From: Micromonospora solifontis
GTDB taxonomy: Bacteria; Actinomycetota; Actinomycetes; Mycobacteriales; Micromonosporaceae
Direction: 5' to 3'
Length of the DNA: 64,000 nucleotides
NCBI RefSeq assembly: GCF_003725545.1
Contig: NZ_RJLN01000032.1
Span: 1-64,000 of the forward strand
A model generated the notes under the pieces. The model had not been told where the DNA came from. It searched no databases and was given only the letters and a program-made list of their open reading frames with translations. Shown piece by piece: positions 29,317 through 38,194 of the stretch. Each line of letters starts with the position of its first letter. The first letter of the stretch is position 1. The translations under genes were made by a program, and so were the position numbers.

Positions 29317-32112
29317 TCATCCCGCCACCGCCATGTCCAGCACGATCTCTTCGGGCAGGTCCGCCCGGGTCTTGACGCCGAGCTTGCGGAAGGTCCGGGT
29401 CAGGTGCTGCTCCACGGTGCTGACCGTGATGCACAGCCGACGGGAGATCTCCCGGTTGGTGTGGCCGCGCGCGGCCAGCGCCGCCACCCGGCGCTCCGCG
29501 CCGGACAGCAGCGACAGCGCGGCCACCCGGCTCACCTGCTCGGCCGGGTCGGCCGGCTCGGGCCGGGCCGGGCCGGCCTCCAGCGGCAGCCGGCGCAGGA
29601 TCGGCCGGGCGCCGCACGACCGGGCCAGCCGGGCCGCCGTCTCCACCAGCGGCCGGGCGCGCGCCGGGCGGCCGGCCTGGTAGTGCAGGCAACCCAGGTC
29701 GCCGAGCGCCTGGGCCAGCTGGGCCTGGTCGCCGCAGCCGCGGAGCACCTCGACCGCCTCGGTGAGCAGGTCGGCCCGCTCCCCGGGCGGGCTGACCGCG
29801 GCCAGCACCCGCAACGACATGCCGCGGGTCCGGGACGCCCGGGGTCCGACCAGGGCCAGCTGTTCCCGGGCGAGGGCCCGGGCCCGCGCCACATCGCCGG
29901 CGAGCAGGTACGCCTGGGCGGCCTCGGCCCGCCACGGCACCAGCGCGGGCCGGTCGAAGCCCCAGGAGGTCATCAGCTGCCCGCAGGTGGTCAGGTCGTT
30001 GAGCGCCGCGTGCGGCCGGCCGTTCTCCAGCTGGAAGCGCCCCCGGGCGTGCAGGTAGTAGAGGCCGAACCGGCTCTTGAACATGCCCTCCGGCACCGGC
30101 ATCTCCAGGTACGTCGACGCCGCCTCGTGGTCGCCGGTGTCCGTGGCGGCCTGCACCAGGTTGGCCAGCGGCCCGCCGATGCAGACGCCCCAGCTCTCCA
30201 GCGGCACCTGCTTGAGCGCCGCCTCGGCGAGCTGCCGGGCCAGCAGGGGGTTGCCCTGCCGCAGCGCGATGCTGGCGCGCAGCGAGGCGAACTCCGCCTC
30301 CCAGAGCGGCACCTGCCAGGCCCGCGCCTCGGCCAGCCAGTGGTCGCACCAGCTCGCCGCGGCGGGCAGCCGGTCGGCGAACTGGAGGGTGGCCACCGCG
30401 CACATCAGCGCTTCCTGGGTCTTCTTGGTCAGCCGCATGGCCCGCATGCAGGCCTCCGCGTCGGCCACCGCCTCGTCCTCGTCGCCGCCGGCGAGCAGCG
30501 ACGACAGCGCCGCGGCGCTGCGTACCCGGGGGTCCCGGGTGGGGCGGGCGGGGGTGCGTTCCGGGCGCAGCCGGCCGGAGACCAGCGCCGGGTATGAGGC
30601 GGCGAGGATCTCCCGGGTCGCGCGCAGCTCCGCCGAGCCGGTCGGGTCGTGCTCGTCGGCGCGGGCGACGATGCGTTCGATCGCCTCCGCCGCCTCCTCG
30701 AAGCGGCCGTGCCAGAGCAGGTACTTCGCCAGCATCAGCGCGTGCCGGTCGCCGAGCCGCCCCTCCCGCAGCGCCTCGGCCAGCTCGCCGAGGTGCCGGA
30801 CGCTCATCGAGGGGTTCAGCAGCCAGGCGGCGCTGGTCAGCAGCGCCTTCAGCGGGACGCGCAGGCTCTCGTCGGTGCAGATCCGCAGCGCCACCTCGAC
30901 GCAGGCGTACGCGTCGGCGGCCCGGTTCTCCACCAGGTGCCGCTCGGCCGCGGCGCGCAGCACCGGCAGCGCCCAGTCGGGCAGTGTCCGGTCGGCGGCG
31001 ACCAGGTGGCGGGCCACCCGGGTCGGCGGCGCTCCGTCGGAGTAGAGCAGTTCGGCGGTCCGCCGGTGCAGCCGGGTGCGTTCGTGCGCCGGGACGCTGG
31101 CCCGCAGCGCGGCGGTGGCGGCCGGATGCCGCAGCGCTCCGCCGTCCAGCAGGCCGGCGGCGTCCAGCGCGTCCAACCCGCGCTGCACCGTGGCCGCCTC
31201 CTCGTCGTCGAGCAGGCGCACCGCCAGCGCGGCACTGCCGGTGCCCTCGTCGAGCACGGCGAGCGCCTGGGCCACCCGCATCAGCACCGGCCGGCCCCGC
31301 AGCACGCAGCTGAGCACCGCGTCCCCGTACGCCTCGCCGACCCGCAGCCGACCCGCGGCGGCCGGCGGCCGGTCGCCGTTGCGGTGGTCCTCGACGAGCG
31401 CCCGGACCAGCAGCGGATTCCCCGCGCTGACGTGGTGGACCTCGCCGGCCAGCGCGGCGGCGGTGTCCGGGTCGAGGTGCCGGCGCAGCACGGTGGCGAC
31501 CCCGGCCGGCGAGAGCCGCGGCAGCGGGATCCGGCGGTAGCTGGGCAGCCGCAGCAGCTCGGCACGTAGTCGCGGGTTGGTCGGCCGGGAGAGCACGCAC
31601 TCGGCGACGACCACCGCGACCCTGGTGTTGCGCAGCCGGCCGAGCAGCTGGATCAGCCAGTGCTGGGAGATCGCGTCGGCGAACTGCACGTCGTCGACGC
31701 AGATGAGCACCGGCATCCGCTCGGCGACCTGGAGCACCTCGGTGCAGAGCTGGTGCAGGGCGGCGGTGGCCCCCGCGTCGAGGGTGCGCGGCTCGGCCTC
31801 CGGGACCGGGCCGGCGGCGCCGAGCCCGTCGAGCAGCTCACCGATCCGGCCCGGCGACGCCCCGGGCAGCTCGGCGTAGCGGAGCAGCTGGCCGAGGACG
31901 CCGCCGGGCGACTCCCGTTCGGCCCAGCAGCCCACCGCGGCGAGCACCGCGAAGCCGTCCGCCTCGGCCCGCCCGCGCACGGCGTCGAGCAGTTCCGACT
32001 TTCCGCAGCCGATGCCGCCACTGACCAGTACGGCGCCGCCGCTGCCCGCGGCGGAGGCGGTCAGGACCTCCGCCAGCGTGGCCAGCTCCGATCCACGTTC
32101 GACGAGGTTCAT
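29317..32112 (-). CDS. LAL-type (large ATP-binding LuxR) transcriptional regulator
   Basis: 931 residues. N-terminal AAA-type ATPase with Walker A GGIGCGKS and Walker B-like VLICVDDVQ; a long helical middle; C-terminal LuxR helix-turn-helix (about 865-925) with SGAERRVAALAARGHTNREI. LAL proteins are usually pathway activators in actinomycete clusters. The ATG 32112 follows GGAGGAG with 7-base spacing and lies 12 bases after the antiporter stop. It sits between the antiporter and the PltM-like halogenase on the same strand. The shared upstream elements and the palindromes at 27371, 27391 and 34840 are candidate targets, but no link is shown. Confidence 0.88.
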   Translation of the reverse strand: MNLVERGSELATLAEVLTASAAGSGGAVLVSGGIGCGKSELLDAVRGRAEADGFAVLAAVGCWAERESPGGVLGQLLRYAELPGASPGRIGELLDGLGAAGPVPEAEPRTLDAGATAALHQLCTEVLQVAERMPVLICVDDVQFADAISQHWLIQLLGRLRNTRVAVVVAECVLSRPTNPRLRAELLRLPSYRRIPLPRLSPAGVATVLRRHLDPDTAAALAGEVHHVSAGNPLLVRALVEDHRNGDRPPAAAGRLRVGEAYGDAVLSCVLRGRPVLMRVAQALAVLDEGTGSAALAVRLLDDEEAATVQRGLDALDAAGLLDGGALRHPAATAALRASVPAHERTRLHRRTAELLYSDGAPPTRVARHLVAADRTLPDWALPVLRAAAERHLVENRAADAYACVEVALRICTDESLRVPLKALLTSAAWLLNPSMSVRHLGELAEALREGRLGDRHALMLAKYLLWHGRFEEAAEAIERIVARADEHDPTGSAELRATREILAASYPALVSGRLRPERTPARPTRDPRVRSAAALSSLLAGGDEDEAVADAEACMRAMRLTKKTQEALMCAVATLQFADRLPAAASWCDHWLAEARAWQVPLWEAEFASLRASIALRQGNPLLARQLAEAALKQVPLESWGVCIGGPLANLVQAATDTGDHEAASTYLEMPVPEGMFKSRFGLYYLHARGRFQLENGRPHAALNDLTTCGQLMTSWGFDRPALVPWRAEAAQAYLLAGDVARARALAREQLALVGPRASRTRGMSLRVLAAVSPPGERADLLTEAVEVLRGCGDQAQLAQALGDLGCLHYQAGRPARARPLVETAARLARSCGARPILRRLPLEAGPARPEPADPAEQVSRVAALSLLSGAERRVAALAARGHTNREISRRLCITVSTVEQHLTRTFRKLGVKTRADLPEEIVLDMAVAG

Positions 32113-32124
32113 CTGTTTCTCCTC

Positions 32125-33384
32125 CTAAGCCGACGACCGGGCCGCCGGCACCAGGGCCGGCCCCCTTGCCGAGGCGGTGATCTCCACCGGCCGGCGGTAG
32201 ATCCAGGCGAGCATCGGGCCGGTCATCGCCGTGGTGACCAGCGCCATGACGACCATCAGCGAGTAGAGGGAGCCGTCGAGCAGGCCGATCCGAAGCCCGA
32301 CGCCCAGGATGATCAGTTCGGTGAGCCCGCGGGTGTTCAGCAACGTGCCCAGCGCCAGCGACGCGCGGGCGGGTACGCCCTGGACCCGCGCGGCCAGGTA
32401 GGTGCCGCCGAGCTTGCCGGCGACGGCGACCAGCAGGATCGCGCCGAAGTCCAGCAGCCCGCCCAGGCCGATCCCGCCGAGGTCCACCTTGAACCCGGCG
32501 ACCACGAAGTAGACCGGGAGCAGGAGGGCGGTGAGCTGGCCGGTCTGGCGTTGGATGGACTCACTGCGCGGTTCCGCGGCACCGGTCGGCATCACCAGGC
32601 CGAACAGGAACGCGCCGAAGATGAAGTGCATGCCCATCGCCTCGGTGGCCGCGGCCGAGAGCAGGGCGCCGCTGAGCAGCGCGGCCAGCCGCGGGACGCT
32701 GAGCGGGCCGCCCGGATCGCCGCCGTTGACCAGCCGGCGCAGCAGTGGCCGGACGGCGAGGAACATCACCGCCACGTACGGCAGGAGCAGCAGGACCCGC
32801 CATTGCCCGTCCTCGCCGCCGATGGCGGCCTGCACGGCGGCCAGGGCCACCCAGGCCACCACGTCGACCACGGCGGCGGCCGCCAGGGCGAAGGCGCCCA
32901 CGCCGGTCCGGGCCAGTCCCCGGTCGGCGATGATCCGGGCGAGCACCGGGAACGCGGTCACCGACACCGACAGCCCGACGAAGACCACGAACGCGACGGC
33001 GTCGCCGTGACCGTGGCCGCGCCACAGGTACCAGCCGAGCCCGAGCCCCAGGACGAACGGCAGCAGGGTGGAGCCGGCCGCCACCACGGCGGTGTTCCGT
33101 CCCTTGCCGCGCAGCACGCCGCGCTCCAGCTCGAGGCCGACCACGAACATGAACAGGGCCACCCCGACGTCCGCCATGCCGGAGAGCAGCGGCCGGACGG
33201 CTGCCGGGAACAGGTTCGCGGCGATCCAGCCGTCGAACAGGGTCGGCCCGAGCAGGATGCCGGCGAAGATCTCACCGATCACCGGCGGCTGCCCCAGCCG
33301 GACGGCGAGCACGCCGAACCCGCGGGCGAGCAGCAGGATCAGCGCCAGGTCGACAAACAACATCTGGACGGTGTGGCTGGTCAT
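32125..33384 (-). CDS. Cation/proton antiporter (CPA2 family)
   Basis: 419 residues, about 12 hydrophobic segments. Typical CPA2 features are FVDLALILLLARGFG at the start, the GQPPVIGEIFAGILLGP loop (about 33-49), MFVVGLELE and an N-terminal-half VDVVAWVAL. There is no C-terminal TrkA-N domain. Antiporters of this kind occur in several polyketide and halometabolite clusters, where they may support self-protection or ion balance. Whether this one exports the product or only ions cannot be told. It is co-directional with the halogenase upstream (66 bases) and the LAL regulator downstream (12 bases). Confidence 0.85.
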   Translation of the reverse strand: MTSHTVQMLFVDLALILLLARGFGVLAVRLGQPPVIGEIFAGILLGPTLFDGWIAANLFPAAVRPLLSGMADVGVALFMFVVGLELERGVLRGKGRNTAVVAAGSTLLPFVLGLGLGWYLWRGHGHGDAVAFVVFVGLSVSVTAFPVLARIIADRGLARTGVGAFALAAAAVVDVVAWVALAAVQAAIGGEDGQWRVLLLLPYVAVMFLAVRPLLRRLVNGGDPGGPLSVPRLAALLSGALLSAAATEAMGMHFIFGAFLFGLVMPTGAAEPRSESIQRQTGQLTALLLPVYFVVAGFKVDLGGIGLGGLLDFGAILLVAVAGKLGGTYLAARVQGVPARASLALGTLLNTRGLTELIILGVGLRIGLLDGSLYSLMVVMALVTTAMTGPMLAWIYRRPVEITASARGPALVPAARSSA

Positions 33385-33450
33385 CGGGCCCCATTCGACG
33401 TCGGTGCGGCGCCACGCGGCAGCCGCCGGAGCGGCTGCCGCGTGGGTGGG

Positions 33451-34728
33451 TCAGGCTCCGACCGCGGCGGTTTCCGCGCGCTCGGCGATGAGGTCGTCCA
33501 CGTTGATGTTGAACAGCGGGTGACGGCCGCTGAGGCCGGAGACCAGGGTGACGAAGTCCTCCCGCGGGTCGCGCTCGCGCGACGGGTCGACGATCGTCTG
33601 GGCCTGCTCCCAGTAGAACTCCTTGTACTTCGTGCGGTCGTAGAACTTCCCGACGAAGGTGCGGATCTCGTCGAAGAAGGCCCGGTACGCGGTCGCGTAC
33701 CGCTCCAGCGCGGCGTCCTCGATCTCCGGGTGCTCCAGCACCTTGTCGAGGATCTTCGACAGGGCGCTGCCGGCCAGGGTGGCCAGCGCGACGCCGGTGG
33801 AGAAGAGCGGGTCGACGAACGCGGCGGCGTCGCCGACCAGCACCCAACCCGGGCCGTAGAACCGGTCGCAGGTGTACGACCAGTCGCGGGCCGAGCGGAA
33901 GCCGCTGGACTGGCGGGCGTTCTTGAGCAGCTCCTTGAGCTGGCTGGAACGGGCGAGCTGGGCCCGGAACAGGTCCTCCAGCGACTCGTCGGAGGCGGCC
34001 GCCGCCGCGGAGGCGGTGACGTAGCCGACGCTCATCGTGCCCTTGTCGATCGGGATGCCCCAGAACCAGCCACCCTCCAGGCCCTCGATGAGGATGTTGG
34101 TGTACTCGTCGCCGGGGAGCCGGTCGGCGTTGTCGAAGTACGTCCAGACCGCGACGTTGCGCATGTCCTCGTGCCAGTTGACGTTGCTGAGCTTGCGGCC
34201 CAGCACGCGGGCCTGGCCGGAGGCGTCGACCACCAGCTTGGCCCGGGCCTCCTGGACCTCCTCGGACCCGCGGATCGTGTAGCGGACGCCGACGATCCGG
34301 CCGTCCTCCTCGATGGCCTCCTTGACGGTGGCCTCCTCGATGACGTGCGTGCCGAGCTCGCGCGACCGGTCGAGGATCATCGAGTCCAGGTCCGCGCGGC
34401 GGACGTGGTACGAGTAGCTGTAGGGGCCGCCCTCGATGAACGAGAAGCCCCACGGGATCTTCTGAGCCCCCCACACCAGGGTGCCGCCGTGCTTCTTCTC
34501 GAACCCGCGCTGCTCCATCCGGTCGAGGAGCTTCAGCTCCTCCATCGGCCGCATGAAGCCCGGGATGAGGGACTCCCCGATGTGGTAGCGGGGGAAGCGC
34601 TCGCGGTCCAGCACGAGGACCCGCCGGCCGCGCTCGCTCAGCAGCGCTGACAGCGTGGCGCCAGCGGGGCCGCCACCGATGACGACGACGTCGAAGTCGT
34701 CTGGGATGCCGTAGAGATTGGACGACAT
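33451..34728 (-). CDS. Flavin-dependent halogenase, CmlS/ChlB-like
   Basis: 425 residues. N-terminal GGGPAGATLSALL for FAD; HIGESLIPG; K in FEKKHGG; the halogenase signature GW221-F-W223-GIP; and GDAAAFVDPLFSTGV in the FAD-binding half. The C-terminal region has TYFDNADRLPGDEYTNIL and FYWEQAQTIVDP, like halogenases of chloramphenicol and orsellinate-type pathways, which act on acyl or carrier-bound substrates. It is clearly different from the PltM-like enzyme in the same block, so two halogenation steps or substrates are likely. ATG 34728 has GGGAGAG 6 bases upstream; a TTG at 34734 is inferior. It heads the operon, with a palindromic site about 110 bases upstream. Confidence 0.88.
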   Translation of the reverse strand: MSSNLYGIPDDFDVVVIGGGPAGATLSALLSERGRRVLVLDRERFPRYHIGESLIPGFMRPMEELKLLDRMEQRGFEKKHGGTLVWGAQKIPWGFSFIEGGPYSYSYHVRRADLDSMILDRSRELGTHVIEEATVKEAIEEDGRIVGVRYTIRGSEEVQEARAKLVVDASGQARVLGRKLSNVNWHEDMRNVAVWTYFDNADRLPGDEYTNILIEGLEGGWFWGIPIDKGTMSVGYVTASAAAAASDESLEDLFRAQLARSSQLKELLKNARQSSGFRSARDWSYTCDRFYGPGWVLVGDAAAFVDPLFSTGVALATLAGSALSKILDKVLEHPEIEDAALERYATAYRAFFDEIRTFVGKFYDRTKYKEFYWEQAQTIVDPSRERDPREDFVTLVSGLSGRHPLFNINVDDLIAERAETAAVGA

Positions 34729-34839
34729 TCGCAACTCTCCCTTGATCGGGCCACGAAAGGGGCGCGCGACCCGGGCGGACCGATGTCTGACGACCGGCCC
34801 CGCGCGGTCCGACGAGCGGGTCCCAGGTGCGCCACGCCA

Positions 34840-34851
34840 GTCTGCGCAGAC
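34840..34851. promoter_or_regulatory. Perfect 12-bp palindrome with adjacent partial repeat
   Basis: GTCTGCGCAGAC is a perfect palindrome, and TCTGCGCAGACC is followed two bases later by TCTGCAGACC, a shortened direct copy. It lies 112-123 bases before the halogenase ATG. The layout looks like a pair of half-site-related operators. Confidence 0.4.
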
Positions 34852-35246
34852 CGTTCTGCAGACCCTCTGGACGCGGTCTTAAGGGGTTCCCCAGTCCGGC
34901 CGGACGCCGGCGGCGGCGCGGCGGCGCACCGGCCGCCGGGCAGCTCAGACAAGGATTGGCCGGCCGTCCCTAGTGGACACAGAGTCGTGGAGCTGACTCA
35001 CCGGCCATCCCGCCGACGGGACCCGCGGCACGAGCCGCACGTTGCATTCCGCACCCTGCGCGGCGCGCCCCGCGATCCACCCGCTGATCCGCCCGGACCC
35101 TTCTCCACCCGCCGCGCCGGGGATGTCGCTGCCTCCGCGAGCCCGTGCCTCAGCCACGCCGATCGCCGCGAACAGCGGCATCGCGACGCTCCGAGGCACC
35201 GAACTGCCGCAGCCCGGGGCGAAATCACCCCCGGCCCGGCCGGTGC

Positions 35247-35274
35247 CCGCCCAGCGCGACCGGGTGGTGGGCGG
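35247..35274 (-). terminator. Hairpin after the MFS gene
   Basis: CCGCCCA (35247-35253) pairs with TGGGCGG (35268-35274) around a 14-base GC-rich loop, about 30 bases past the MFS stop. A modest stem without a T-run. Confidence 0.35.
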
Positions 35275-35304
35275 AGGGTGGGGGTGGTACCGGGGTGGCC
35301 GAGG

Positions 35305-36639
35305 TCAGGCGGGCTGGTCCGCGCCGGCCGGGGCCGGACGCCGTGCCGCCGGGGCCCGGCCACCGGCGGGCGGCCCGAACCGGCCGGTCGCGGCGAGCCC
35401 GGCCGCGAGCAGTGCCAGCCCGACCCCGAGCAGCGCCGCCGCGTGCAGGCCGTCGACGTAGGCCAGTCGAGCGCTGGCCCGCAGTTCCTCGCCCGCCGCC
35501 CCGGCCTGCTCCGCCCGGCGCAGGGCAGCACCCAGGTGAGCGCCGACGACCCCGGAGCCGGCCCGGTACGCCAGGGTCAGCGCGGTGCCGGCGAGCAGCA
35601 CCCCGACCGCCCCGGCGACCTGGCGCACCGCGGTGGTGAAGCGGACCACGCCGAGCAGGTCGTCCGGGTTGTCCGCGGTGGCCGCCCGCATCGCACCGGA
35701 CAGCATCGCGCCGAGGCCCGCCCCGACGGCGACCAGTGCGAGGGTCACCCGGGCGGCGGCGGTGGCGGTGCCCGTCGTGGCGAACAGCGCCAGGCCGGCG
35801 GCGGCCAGCAGCGCGCCGGCCACCACGGGCGCCCGTGGGCCGACCCGGCCGCCGATCCGCTCGCCGAGGCCCGCACCGACCAGCAGCGCCCCGACCAGCG
35901 GCAGCAGCCGAAGGCCGGCGGAGAACCCGCCGGCCGGGCCGACCCCGTTCAGGTACGGCGTCAACCCGAACAGGAACCCGGTCATCAGCACGTACACCAG
36001 CGCCAGCACCAGGACGGGGCGGCTCAGCCGGGCACCACCGACGGCGGCCGGACGTCCCGGTGACCGGGACTCGGGGAAGAGCACCGCCACGAGCAGCGCG
36101 GCCACCGCCACGATCGGCAGGTCGACCAGGAAGACCGAACCCCACCAGTACCGTTCCAGCAGCGCGCCGGCGACCAGGGGACCGAGGCAGAGACCGAGGC
36201 TCACCGCGGCGGAGGCCGCCGCGAACGCCCGGCCCCGCTCCTCGGGCGGGAACAGCACGGGCAGCATCGCCATCGCGGTCGGCATGACGACGGCCGCGCC
36301 GACGCCCATCGCGACCCGGGCGACCAGCAGCGCGGCGACGCTGCCGGCCAGCGCCGCGCCGGCTGCGCCGAGCCCGAGGACCAGCAGGCCCGCCAGGAGT
36401 ACGCGCCGCCGGCCGAACCGGTCGGCGAGGGCGCCGAGCGGCACCATCAGCAGGCCGAAGGCGAGCAGGTAACCGACGAAGACACCCTGGAGCTGGCCGG
36501 CCGAGGCCGGGAGGGCGGTCATCAACTCCGGCAGGGCCAGGAAGACGGTCGTGGTGTCGAGCCCGATCAGCAGCAGGCAGGCCACCACCGCGGCCAGGGC
36601 CCACCAGCGCTGCGGCCGGGGCGGGTTCGACGGTGGCAC
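35305..36639 (-). CDS. MFS drug-export protein
   Basis: 444 residues with about 12-14 hydrophobic segments and the MFS loop pattern LADRFGRRRVLLAGL (about 71-85), typical of the DHA2/EmrB-QacA type. The first helix (LAAVVACLLLIGLDTTTVFLALP) has the family's acidic residue. A likely exporter of the cluster product, placed after a SARP regulator and a FAD oxygenase in one direction. The GTG 36639 has GGGAG 5 bases upstream. Confidence 0.88.
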   Translation of the reverse strand: MPPSNPPRPQRWWALAAVVACLLLIGLDTTTVFLALPELMTALPASAGQLQGVFVGYLLAFGLLMVPLGALADRFGRRRVLLAGLLVLGLGAAGAALAGSVAALLVARVAMGVGAAVVMPTAMAMLPVLFPPEERGRAFAAASAAVSLGLCLGPLVAGALLERYWWGSVFLVDLPIVAVAALLVAVLFPESRSPGRPAAVGGARLSRPVLVLALVYVLMTGFLFGLTPYLNGVGPAGGFSAGLRLLPLVGALLVGAGLGERIGGRVGPRAPVVAGALLAAAGLALFATTGTATAAARVTLALVAVGAGLGAMLSGAMRAATADNPDDLLGVVRFTTAVRQVAGAVGVLLAGTALTLAYRAGSGVVGAHLGAALRRAEQAGAAGEELRASARLAYVDGLHAAALLGVGLALLAAGLAATGRFGPPAGGRAPAARRPAPAGADQPA

Positions 36640-36704
36640 GGCAGCTCCCTCGTTCGACGGTGGACGGTCCGGGCGGCCCGGGCAGCGACCGGCCCGCTCG
36701 GAGC

Positions 36705-38066
36705 TCAGCGGGCCGACTGGGCGATGACCTCGGCCCGGGCCGGCGAGCGGCGGGCGGCCACCAGCGAGCGCAGCACCGTGGTGGGCCGCAGCAACGCCGA
36801 CGGCGGGCAGAGCAGGTGCTGCATCTCCAACAGCACCTTGTGCACCTCCGGCGAGACGTGGCTGGCGAGCATCGCCTCCCGGGCGTACCGGTTGATCAGG
36901 TCCGTGCCGAACGGCTTGGGGCCGGTGGTCTCGGGGTAGGCGAAGTCACCACCGGTCGCCATCCGCCACGGCGTCTCCAGCACCTTCGCCGCGGCCCGGT
37001 AGTAGTGCCGGGCCATCTCGGCCGACGCGGTGCCGAACTTGTCCAGACTGCGGCCGAGGGCGAGGGCCTCCAGGGTGGCGGCGGTCATGCCCTGCCCGTA
37101 CAGCGGGTTGAAGCTGCAGATGGTGTCGCCGAGGGCGACGTAGCCGGCGGGCAGCCGGTCGAGGCGCTCGAAGAAGCGGCGGCGGGCGGCCGGGAACTGC
37201 CGGGTCTCCAGCTCGCTGAGCGGCTCGGCCTTCTTGATCAGGTGCGCGATGGCGGGCGACGGCAGGCCCTCGGCGAAGGCGAGGAAGCCGGCCGGGTCGG
37301 CCGGCGCGTGGTCCTTGTGCCAGCCGCCGATGGTCACCACCCACCGCTCCCCCTCCACGGCGAAGGCCGCCGCGGCCTTCTTGTGGTGCGGCGGCACCGC
37401 GGCCATCAGAACGAGCAGCGTGCCGTCGGGCACGTCCCCGGGCTGGCGCGCGTAGATCCGGCTGGTGTAGCCGACGTCGATCCGGACGACCGCGTTCTCC
37501 GGCGCCGGGCAGTCGAGCTTCTCCAGCCAGCGGTCGGACCGGCCGCCGCTGCGGCCGGTGGCGTCCACCACGAGATCCGCCGTGAGGGTACGGCCGTCGT
37601 CCAACTCCACTCCGGTGACCCGGCCGCTGACCCCGGTGAGGCCGGAGACGGCGAGCCGGTCGTGGACGGTCACGTTGGGCAGCCGCAGGACCCGCTTGCG
37701 TACGGTCAGCTCCAGGAACGCCCGGGTCTGGCTGATCCCGAGCATGCCGCTGCGGAACCGCACCCGCAGCCCGCCCATCTGGTGGAACAGCAGGTCGGCG
37801 CCGGGGTCGAAGGGCACCGCGCCGCCATCGATCAGCTCGTCGGTCAGGCCCGGGTACAGCTCCTCCAGGGCGAGCCGGCCACTGATGAGCAGGGCGTGCG
37901 CGTGCATGCCGTGCGGCACGCCGCGGCGGTCCCGGGCCTGTTCGGTCGGGAGGCTGTCCCGGTCGATGACGGTTACCCGGTCGAACCGGCGGGCGAGGGC
38001 GGTGGCCGCGGCCATCCCGCCGATGGAGCCACCTACGACGATGGCATGGCTACCGATCATGCTCAC
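36705..38066 (-). CDS. FAD-dependent oxygenase (LasC/MonCI epoxidase-like family)
   Basis: 453 residues. GGSIGGMAAATALARR binds FAD at the N terminus; RRGVPHGMHAHALLISG and LEELYPGLTDEL follow; a DxxxR-like VVDATGRSGG lies in the middle; and GDTICSFNPLYGQGMTAATLEA forms the second FAD motif. This group of single-component flavoprotein monooxygenases includes polyene epoxidases of polyether pathways, but also other oxidases, so epoxidation is only one option. GTG 38066 was chosen for the AGGAG 7 bases upstream; ATG 38060 is the alternative. It lies 128 bases downstream of the SARP gene and 65 bases upstream of the MFS gene. Confidence 0.78.
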   Translation of the reverse strand: MSMIGSHAIVVGGSIGGMAAATALARRFDRVTVIDRDSLPTEQARDRRGVPHGMHAHALLISGRLALEELYPGLTDELIDGGAVPFDPGADLLFHQMGGLRVRFRSGMLGISQTRAFLELTVRKRVLRLPNVTVHDRLAVSGLTGVSGRVTGVELDDGRTLTADLVVDATGRSGGRSDRWLEKLDCPAPENAVVRIDVGYTSRIYARQPGDVPDGTLLVLMAAVPPHHKKAAAAFAVEGERWVVTIGGWHKDHAPADPAGFLAFAEGLPSPAIAHLIKKAEPLSELETRQFPAARRRFFERLDRLPAGYVALGDTICSFNPLYGQGMTAATLEALALGRSLDKFGTASAEMARHYYRAAAKVLETPWRMATGGDFAYPETTGPKPFGTDLINRYAREAMLASHVSPEVHKVLLEMQHLLCPPSALLRPTTVLRSLVAARRSPARAEVIAQSAR

Positions 38067-38194
38067 GGACTCTCTCCTCAGGGCTGCTGTCGGGAAGCGA
38101 GACCATCGGGTGGCGCGCGGTTCGGCGACGCCGCCGGGTGTGCTGAGTCTGCCGCCGCTGGTCTGGAGGTTCTCTGGTCGATGTCTGCACGGGC

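Larger units (their letters stand above)
34729..35304. other. Gene-free region upstream of the halogenase operon
   Basis: About 575 bases without a believable gene; the long open frames are low-complexity. It contains the palindrome at 34840-34851 and a probable terminator for the MFS gene at 35247-35274. The promoter for the halogenase-antiporter-LAL-halogenase block should lie here. Confidence 0.55.

Noticed and set aside
34783..36063. Plus-strand open frame across the MFS gene and its downstream region
   Set aside because: Low-complexity translation without domain; the minus-strand MFS protein has clear membrane segments.
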